Shown: positions 58,195 through 64,000 of the stretch, in pieces | How positions within the stretch are numbered: position 1 is the first letter of the stretch | How the letters are laid out: each line of letters opens with the position of its first letter | Position numbers and translations under genes: made by a program | Origin: Flavobacteriales bacterium | GTDB lineage: Bacteria > Bacteroidota > Bacteroidia > Flavobacteriales_F > PHOS-HE28 | Assembly: GCA_016703105.1 (NCBI GenBank) | Contig: JADJCS010000001.1 | Location: forward strand, 1-64,000 | DNA length: 64,000 nt | Reading direction: 5' to 3' | Notes under the pieces: model-generated | What the model saw: the letters and a program-made list of their open reading frames with translations, nothing else | What the model was told of the DNA's origin: nothing | Database searches by the model: none

Positions 58195-58566
58195 CTACTT
58201 CGCAGGCTCGGCCACGATGGCCTGGCGCTTCTCCTGGATGCGGGCGCTCTTGCCGCGACGCTCGCGCAGGTAGAAGATGCGTGCACGACGCACATCACCG
58301 CGTTTGTTCACGTCGATCTTGTCGATGAAAGGGGAGGCCACCGGGAAGATCCGCTCCACGCCGATGTTGCCGCTCATTTTGCGTACGGTGAAGGTGGCGG
58401 TGCTGCCGCTGCCTTTGCGCTGGATCACCACGCCCTGGAACTGCTGGATCCGCTCTTTGTTACCCTCCACGATCTTGTAGTGAACCGTGATGGTATCACC
58501 GGCCTTGAACTCGCCGAAAGTCTTCAGCGGAGCCCACTCCTTTTCCAGTTGTTTCATCTTATCCAT
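58195..58566 (-). CDS. rplS: 50S ribosomal protein L19
   Basis: 123 residues with the L19 pattern: FKAGDTITVHYKIVEGNKER, IQQFQGVVIQRKGSG, TFTVRKMSGNIGVERIFPV, SPFIDKIDVNKRGDVRRARI and FYLRERRGKSARI. It sits at the 30S-50S interface. The start MDKMKQ at 58566 may instead be the second Met. trmD lies upstream in the same direction, the classic trmD-rplS order. A weak -7 box TAATATTG (58617-58610) precedes it. Confidence 0.95.
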   Translation of the reverse strand: MDKMKQLEKEWAPLKTFGEFKAGDTITVHYKIVEGNKERIQQFQGVVIQRKGSGSTATFTVRKMSGNIGVERIFPVASPFIDKIDVNKRGDVRRARIFYLRERRGKSARIQEKRQAIVAEPAK

Positions 58567-58643
58567 GGCGCTCAGCGACTTATGCGGGACCTTCCCGCGT
58601 TCGGGGCCGCAATATTAAGCAAGTTTTACGAGCCGTGGAAGGC

Positions 58644-59366
58644 CTACCCGTCACCGGGCAAAATGCCGCCCGCACTGGCCTCCTCGTCCAATAGTCCAGG
58701 ACGGCGTTCCCGGGTGCGTTCCAGCGCTTGTTGGTGGCGCCATTCAGCGATCCGCGCCTCATGGCCGCTCGTCAGGATCTCGGGCACGATCCACCCGTTG
58801 TATTCAGCCGGGCGGGAGTAGGCCGGTGGGGCCACAAGTCCATCCTGGAAGCTATCGCTCAGAGCACTGGTCTCGTCGTTCAGCACGCCGGGTATCAAAC
58901 GGATCAGCGCATCACTAAGGACCGCCGCCGCCAGCTCGCCGCCGCTCAAAACGTAATTGCCAATGCTCACCTCTCGATCGACCAGGTGTTGGCGCACCCG
59001 CTCGTCCACGCCCTTGTAATGCCCGCAGAGGAGGATCAGGTTGCGGTGCGTGCTCAACTGGTTCGCCAGGGGTTGATCGAGCAGTTCGCCGTCCGGGCTC
59101 AGGTAGATCACTTCATCATACGTGCGCTCGCTCTTCAACTGCCGGATCGCGCGATCGATCGGTTCCACTTGCAGCACCATGCCCGCACCCCCGCCAAAGG
59201 CGTAGTCATCGATCTTCTTGTGCTTGTCCGTGCTCCAGTCGCGCAGGTCGTGCGCGACGACCTCCACCAGGCCCTTTTTCTGGGCGCGCTGCAGAATGCT
59301 CTCCGCGAACCAGCTATCCAACAGGCGCGGCAGGGCGGTGAGGATATCGATGCGTAAGCGGACCAT
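58644..59366 (-). CDS. trmD: tRNA (guanine37-N1)-methyltransferase
   Basis: Methylates G37 next to the anticodon using S-adenosylmethionine, which prevents frameshifting. 240 residues from MVRLRIDILTALPRLLDSWF at 59366. The knotted SPOUT motifs are present: KIDDYAFGGGAGMVLQVEPI, LILLCGHYKGVDERVRQHLV and SIGNYVLSGGELAAAVLSDA, then the C-terminal helical domain with SALSDSFQDGLVAPPAYSRP. The frame is open far upstream, but the family begins here. Confidence 0.95.
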   Translation of the reverse strand: MVRLRIDILTALPRLLDSWFAESILQRAQKKGLVEVVAHDLRDWSTDKHKKIDDYAFGGGAGMVLQVEPIDRAIRQLKSERTYDEVIYLSPDGELLDQPLANQLSTHRNLILLCGHYKGVDERVRQHLVDREVSIGNYVLSGGELAAAVLSDALIRLIPGVLNDETSALSDSFQDGLVAPPAYSRPAEYNGWIVPEILTSGHEARIAEWRHQQALERTRERRPGLLDEEASAGGILPGDG

Positions 59367-59395
59367 GACGGGCCGAAGTTCGGGCACTTGGTGGT

Positions 59396-60641
59396 TCAGA
59401 AGCAGGCCTCCAACGAGATCTGTGCGGTCTGGCCCCGGCCGTCCTTCCCGAACGCGGTGGCGAGATTGGGCAGTACCAAGCCCAGGCGCGCTGGGCCCAT
59501 TTCGAACGCTGCCCGCAGTCCGGCCCTGACATCGCCAAAGCCGCCGTATTGCGCGGAGAGTCCAAGGAAATGCCTGCCGAGGTGCTTTCCAGCTTCGAGG
59601 TGGTACAATGGGAAGTAGCCCGGCAGGTAGCGCTGCGAAAGGGTGAAGGCCCAACACCAACCAGCGCGCCACTCCATGTCGTAGCGCAATGCGGCGCGAT
59701 AGGGGAGAACGCGCCAGTACGCGCCTCGCTCAAAGCTCAGTCCGAGCGTATCCTGGAGGGTCCCTTCCCCGAGGATCGCACCGTCGAGATCGAGAATGTT
59801 GTCGACCTCCAAGCCTTCGTAACTGTAACTGGTGTCTGGTTGCGTGCGCAGAGATGCGCTGTTCCAACTGACAAGGCCCAGATCCTCCACACTTGCGGTG
59901 AGCCTGTTCCTAACGCGAGAGCCGTTCTCCGGCCCCAGGGCATAACCGTATGAGAAGCTCAGTGCGCAGCCCGATCCGTTCCAGGTGCGCATATCGCTGC
60001 CGTTCACTGCGGTATCGCTTTGTAGATAATCCCCATGCAAGCGCACGTCCAGTCGGCGGCCATCGGGAGCGGTGTAGAGTGTCGCATCCTCCAACTCCAC
60101 TGCGTTCAGCGATTGTCCCTTCACAAGGTCCAGGCGGACGTGATCGCCTGTGCGGCCCCAATACAAGCCCATGACCAAGGGTTTGGAATTGTTGCCGCTC
60201 GTAGGCCGAACCGCTCAGATCCGCCGTGCGGTCCTCGTAGGCGGCGTTGCCGAAGAAAGTGAGGTCGTACACATCCGGCCGGAAGCGCATGCCCCCCTGG
60301 TCCTGATGCGATGCTGAAACCGACCATTGGAGGCCCGGTTGGTGGAATATGCTATCCCCGCGATCACCGTCGCGCGCACCTGGAAGACCTGCCCCAAACG
60401 GTTCATGCCGCTGAGCGCATCGCTCGAACGTTGACGCAGTTCGCGTTCCAAATAGCCCCCGTTCACCAGACCGAGCAGGAGTTCGTTGTAGATGGCGTTC
60501 GCGTCCATTTCGTAGCCCCCTTTGGCAATGATCCTTGTGCAGGACGAAGTATCCCGCGGGAAGAGGTCCGTACGCTCCTGGCCGGCGGCCAGCAGAGGTA
60601 GCAAGAACCAGTACGAAGGACGCGTGCCAACGGCTACTCAT
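59396..60641 (-). CDS. DUF5723-like outer-membrane protein, three frameshifts
   Basis: The protein can be read through three frames. A signal peptide starts at 60641 (MSSRWHASFVLVL), then LPLLAAGQERTDLFPRDTSS, GLVNGGYLERELRQRSSDAL and MNRLGQVFQVRATVIAGIAY follow in a second frame. GLQWSVSASHQDQGGMRFRP with VYDLTFFGNAAYEDRTADLS is in a third, and LVKGQSLNAVELEDATLYTA onward runs to the C-terminal strand ISLEACF. The LTFFGNAAYE motif and barrel-like end match DUF5723, a family of predicted outer-membrane barrels. Corrected length is about 414 residues. Its ATG overlaps the end of the lipoprotein gene before it. Confidence 0.6.
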
Positions 60642-62247
60642 CGCCGTTCACCAGATAGTGGGTCCCCGAGGTCACTTGCAGATCCATCGTGTACGAAGCC
60701 AGCAAGGGCAGATGCTCCGTTTGATCGGCGGTATTGAAGACCGTGCTGAGGCGGATCCGTGCATCCGTGTAGAGCAGGTCCACTTGGTCCTCGGTGAGTG
60801 TCGCAACGCATCGTGAAAGGACGGGCGTATGCACCAGATCGTTCGCGCCCACGAGCCCAGCTTCCACAAGGCCGATGACCGGGATGATGGCGAGCAGGTT
60901 GCCGTCCATGTCCACGATCTCCATCCGCATTCCAGCGCTGAAGGGGAATCCGTTCGTCGCGAAAAGTCGCAGGTCGCCGCTCAGGATCGCGTGTCCTTCG
61001 GCGGATCCAGGAAGCTCCGGAACTAGGGTGTTCTGAAGGGTGAGGTCGGTCGCGATCAACCGGAGGGGGATCTCCACTTCCAACTGGGCGGAAAGGGCGC
61101 TTTCGTAGTATAGAAAGTCGTGCCCGTTGCTGATGTCGCCCAAGGGGTTCACTTCCAGTTCCGCAGCATAGCTGAGTTGATCGGGCAGGTTCTCCACGAA
61201 CGCGTCTATGTTGCTGTTGTTCCCATCGAGGGTGGTCTGCCATACGCTCGGTTGGAACGAGCCGCCCAGGTCTTGTGCGCGGTTCAGATTGATCGGGTTG
61301 CCTACGATCGTATGGGTCAGCGGCACGGAAGCGCCGGTGTGCGTGTTGATCGAGGTGAGCGAATTGATCCGGATCCTGCCGTCCACGCCGATGCCGTTCA
61401 ATACCTTGATCCGGGCCGTGACCTGTTCCAGGTCCAGTATACCACTGGTGATCCCGGCGAACACGTCCACCGAGGTGGTGTCCGGACCCACCTCCAAATT
61501 GCGTTGTCCGAAGTAACCTTCGGCATATTGCGGTATTAGGCCGATGTAGGAGGCGAAGGCGATCACGCTATCCTGGCTGGTTACTTGTGCTCCATTCCCG
61601 TTCGGGTCCAGTTGCACGTTGAATTGTGTCGAAAGCGAATTCACCTGGTCCAGGTCGGGTCCGCGCAGATCGAACTGGTGGGCCGATAGATCGCGCACGA
61701 TCAGGCCGACGGTAGGAGAAAGTGGCGTGCCCGGCCCAACGGGTTGCACGATGGAGACCGGCTGGCCGAGATAGGTCGCGCCGGGCAGTAGGAAGGTGCT
61801 GATGACCGTGCTGGCGACCATATTGGTGAGCGAAACGTCCAGTTCACCGCTGCGTAGGTACAAGGTGCGTAGCTGCACGTCGTCCACATCCAATGTGGAG
61901 GTACCGGTTTGGGAGACCACGGTGGACCCTGCGGCGAAATTCACCGGACCGGGGATCGGCAGGCCGTAGCGATAGGCGATCGAGGTATCCGGCACGTTGA
62001 ATACCGTATCCAGCCGCAGGCCGAACAGTTCCGAGCGGTATAGGAGGATGAGCGATCCGTCCTGAGCGGTCTCCAGCAAGGAATCGGCGATCACATCTTC
62101 CAGCGTGAAGGTGGTGGTGATGAGGGGGGCTAGAAGATCCACATCCCACGCGGCCTTCTTCGGCTCCTTGGCACAACCGGTGAATAAAACTGCGGCCAGA
62201 ATGATCCCGAGGGAGGCAACCCCGATCCATGCACGTGCGTTCTTCAT
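60634..62247 (-). CDS. Large hypothetical lipoprotein
   Basis: 537 residues with a lipobox (AAVLFTGCAK, Cys at 25), so lipid-anchored. The mature part starts KKAAWDVDLLAPLITTTFTL, a motif seen at the N-terminus of Bacteroidota lipoproteins that sit beside DUF5723-type barrels, and then consists of alternating beta-strands with no known catalytic motif. The overlap with the barrel gene (stop and start within 8 bases) suggests that the two proteins work together at the outer membrane. Confidence 0.75.
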   Translation of the reverse strand: MKNARAWIGVASLGIILAAVLFTGCAKEPKKAAWDVDLLAPLITTTFTLEDVIADSLLETAQDGSLILLYRSELFGLRLDTVFNVPDTSIAYRYGLPIPGPVNFAAGSTVVSQTGTSTLDVDDVQLRTLYLRSGELDVSLTNMVASTVISTFLLPGATYLGQPVSIVQPVGPGTPLSPTVGLIVRDLSAHQFDLRGPDLDQVNSLSTQFNVQLDPNGNGAQVTSQDSVIAFASYIGLIPQYAEGYFGQRNLEVGPDTTSVDVFAGITSGILDLEQVTARIKVLNGIGVDGRIRINSLTSINTHTGASVPLTHTIVGNPINLNRAQDLGGSFQPSVWQTTLDGNNSNIDAFVENLPDQLSYAAELEVNPLGDISNGHDFLYYESALSAQLEVEIPLRLIATDLTLQNTLVPELPGSAEGHAILSGDLRLFATNGFPFSAGMRMEIVDMDGNLLAIIPVIGLVEAGLVGANDLVHTPVLSRCVATLTEDQVDLLYTDARIRLSTVFNTADQTEHLPLLASYTMDLQVTSGTHYLVNGDE

Positions 62248-62307
62248 AGGGCGGCTAATTTAGCCCTGTCGCGCCCAGCGGCTGTTGTTCGATCCAGTGC
62301 ATCGCTT

Positions 62308-62754
62308 ATGTTATCGACACGTGGTTTCATAGTTCCTTGGTTGCTTTCCGCCACCGTGATGTACGGTCTATCGTACGTATGGCATGGTATAGCATTGACC
62401 GATCTCCAGGAACTCAAGATCCCGCTAGGCTTGTATCTGGGCTTGGCCGCATTGGTGTATTTGATCATTGGGTTCGCCATCACCAGCTTGGTCCATTTTT
62501 CGATCCAGCACGAATGGATCTCCTTGAAACGAGCGTTCCCATTGATGAGCTTCGCTACGGGCGGGGCCTTCGGGTTCGTCGTGTTCCTGCTGGTCTATAT
62601 ACTGGGCATGTCGTTCGTGGAGCATGGGGCCATGCATGCTGCGGTGGACGCCATCTGGCAAATGGTGGAACAAGGCATTGGCGGTGTCATGGTGAGCTTC
62701 GGTATCATCTACGACCTGCACCGCCAGTTCATGGAATCCGAAAAGGCGCGTTGA
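62308..62754 (+). CDS. Hypothetical four-helix membrane protein
   Basis: 148 residues with four hydrophobic segments (FIVPWLLSATVMYGLSYV, LGLYLGLAALVYLIIGFAIT, GGAFGFVVFLLVYILGMSFV, IGGVMVSFGIIYDL). Conserved-looking His residues (YVWHGIA, VHFSIQHEW, VEHGAMHAA) might bind metal or heme, but no family is recognised. Intact, single gene, convergent with rarA. Confidence 0.65.
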   Translation: MLSTRGFIVPWLLSATVMYGLSYVWHGIALTDLQELKIPLGLYLGLAALVYLIIGFAITSLVHFSIQHEWISLKRAFPLMSFATGGAFGFVVFLLVYILGMSFVEHGAMHAAVDAIWQMVEQGIGGVMVSFGIIYDLHRQFMESEKAR

Positions 62755-62779
62755 GCCGCTAGGACCGAGCGGCAGTTCC

Positions 62780-64000
62780 CTATGCGTACTTCCCCTTCCA
62801 GACCGCGCGGATCAATGCGGCCCATTTCTGTTCCCTGGCATTGTCGCCAGGAGCATAGAGCCTGGTACCGGCGAGCTTCTCCGGCAGGAATTCCTGGTCG
62901 CTCACGTGACCTGGATGCCCGTGACTGTATTGGTATTCCTTTCCATAGCCCAGATCTTTCATCAGTTTGGTCGGGGCGTTGCGCAAATGGAGAGGAACGG
63001 GTAGGTCCCCGGTCTTTTGCACTGCGGCCATGGCGGCCCCGATGGCGGCATAGGCGCTGTTGCTCTTTGGAGCGCACGCCAGGTAGATCGCACATTGGCT
63101 GAGTATGATGCGGCTCTCCGGCCAACCGATCATTTGGGCGGCGTGCATGCTGGTGGTGGCCATGAGCAGTGCGTTGGGGTCCGCGTTGCCGATGTCCTCG
63201 CTGGCCAGGATCACCATGCGTCGCGCGATGAAGATCGGGTCTTCGCCACCCTCCACCATGCGCGCCAGCCAATACACCGCAGCGTTCGGATCGCTTCCCC
63301 GCATGCTTTTGATGAAGGCGCTCACGATGTCGTAGTGCTGTTCGCCCTGCTTGTCGTACCGCGCCGCATTGCTCTGGACCACCTGCATGACCAATGCGTC
63401 GGTGATGATCACAACGCCATCGCCTGAGGCTTTGACACAGAGTTCGAAGGTGTTCAACAGCCGCCGCGCATCACCGCCGCTGGCGCGCATCAATGCATCG
63501 GTCTCTCTCAGTTCTATCGTGCGTGCCTTCAACTGCTCGTCCTCACGCATGGCGCGTGTCAACAGGTCCATCAAATGCTCTTCCGCCAGGGGACGGAGCA
63601 CGTAGACCTGACAACGTGATAGCAGCGCTCCGATCACCTCGAAGCTCGGGTTCTCGGTGGTCGCACCGATCAACGTGATCGTGCCCCGTTCCACCGCCCC
63701 AAGCAAGCTGTCCTGTTGCGCCTTGCTGAAGCGATGGATCTCGTCGATGAAGAGCACCGCGCTCCGCGCGAACAATCCTTTACCGCCGGCCTGTTCGATC
63801 ACCTCACGCACGTCCTTCACGCCGCTGCTGATGGCGCTCAAGGTGAAAAAGGGCCGCTGCAAACGTTCCGCGATCAAGCGCGCCAGCGTCGTCTTACCCA
63901 CCCCTGGAGGGCCCCAAAGGATCATGCTCGGGAGCATCCCGCCCGCAAGCGCCTTACGAAGGATCCCCTCCGGCCCGACGAGATGTTCCTGCCCCACGAC
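62780..64000 (-). CDS. rarA: Replication-associated recombination protein A (RarA/MgsA), cut by the window edge
   Basis: An AAA+ clamp-loader-like ATPase that acts at stalled forks. About 406 codons are present; the N-terminus lies beyond the right edge (the visible start VGQEHLVGPEGILRK is internal to the family). Walker A is GPPGVGKTT, Walker B LFIDEIHRF, sensor region GATTENPSFEV, and the C-terminal RarA domain has SAFIKSMRGSDPNAAVYWLA with EDIGNADPNAL, QCAIYLACAPKSN and KDLGYGKEYQYSH. The gene ends 26 bases after the convergent membrane-protein gene. Confidence 0.93.
   Translation of the reverse strand, partial: VVGQEHLVGPEGILRKALAGGMLPSMILWGPPGVGKTTLARLIAERLQRPFFTLSAISSGVKDVREVIEQAGGKGLFARSAVLFIDEIHRFSKAQQDSLLGAVERGTITLIGATTENPSFEVIGALLSRCQVYVLRPLAEEHLMDLLTRAMREDEQLKARTIELRETDALMRASGGDARRLLNTFELCVKASGDGVVIITDALVMQVVQSNAARYDKQGEQHYDIVSAFIKSMRGSDPNAAVYWLARMVEGGEDPIFIARRMVILASEDIGNADPNALLMATTSMHAAQMIGWPESRIILSQCAIYLACAPKSNSAYAAIGAAMAAVQKTGDLPVPLHLRNAPTKLMKDLGYGKEYQYSHGHPGHVSDQEFLPEKLAGTRLYAPGDNAREQKWAALIRAVWKGKYA

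Overview
The window comes from a high-GC member of the Bacteroidota, most probably a Flavobacteriales-like environmental lineage. The placement is an inference. It rests on several proteins with type IX secretion (T9SS) C-terminal sorting domains, promoter -7 boxes of the form TAnnTTTG or TAnnTTYG with almost no Shine-Dalgarno sequences, a DarA/DarB dialkylresorcinol-flexirubin type locus, and Bacteroidota-type families (DUF3078, DUF1287, DUF5723, MbnP, CDVCG proteins). No rRNA gene is present, and the one tRNA gene is a Val(GAC) gene with an unusual C33.

Layout. 1-10.1 kb is rich in secreted proteins: two frameshifted T9SS cargo genes, a hypothetical gene, about 1.2 kb without a gene that holds a 26-unit array of 21-bp repeats, a GWTLGQP/NDRDPIL protein, a MopE-type metal-binding repeat protein and another T9SS protein. 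10.2-18.3 kb is housekeeping: glmM, a cysteine desulfurase, a fatty acid hydroxylase, tRNA-Val, a cytochrome c, a DUF3078 protein, a GT-C glycosyltransferase and smpB. 18.4-20.9 kb holds a ParE-type toxin-antitoxin pair, two unknown genes and a DUF1287 protein. 21.0-24.8 kb is a metal-uptake module: a ZIP transporter and a DtxR/MntR regulator diverge from a TonB-dependent receptor around a symmetric operator-promoter. 24.8-34.7 kb has pyrD, HMG-CoA lyase, a broken GxxExxY gene, a metallophosphoesterase, a second GT-C enzyme, a T9SS protein and an M16 peptidase.

34.7-40.1 kb is a glycan operon (polysaccharide deacetylase, two GT4 enzymes, a WcaF-like acetyltransferase, a GT2 enzyme) whose last gene, darA, is joined to the GT2 gene by an ATGA overlap. 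40.2-47.2 kb continues with darB, a small conserved gene, a BtrH-domain protein, an ABC exporter, a FabF-type ketosynthase and a chain-length-factor-like partner. 47.4-49.1 kb is a CDVCG membrane protein plus an MbnP-like copper lipoprotein. 49.2-52.3 kb holds two secreted proteins and an AraC regulator. 52.3-56.1 kb is a divergent cyanophycinase/cyanophycin synthetase pair. 56-58.1 kb has small membrane genes and a VapBC pair. 58.1-64 kb has rplS, trmD, a DUF5723-like gene, a large lipoprotein, a membrane protein and the truncated rarA.

Two themes run through the window. First, it carries short tandem repeats of 7 bp (and one exact 21-bp array), one of which lies inside pyrD. Second, at least nine genes are broken by one-base indels, most of which fit an altered G or C run. 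Those genes look like sequencing errors rather than true pseudogenes, and they are annotated here across the shifts.
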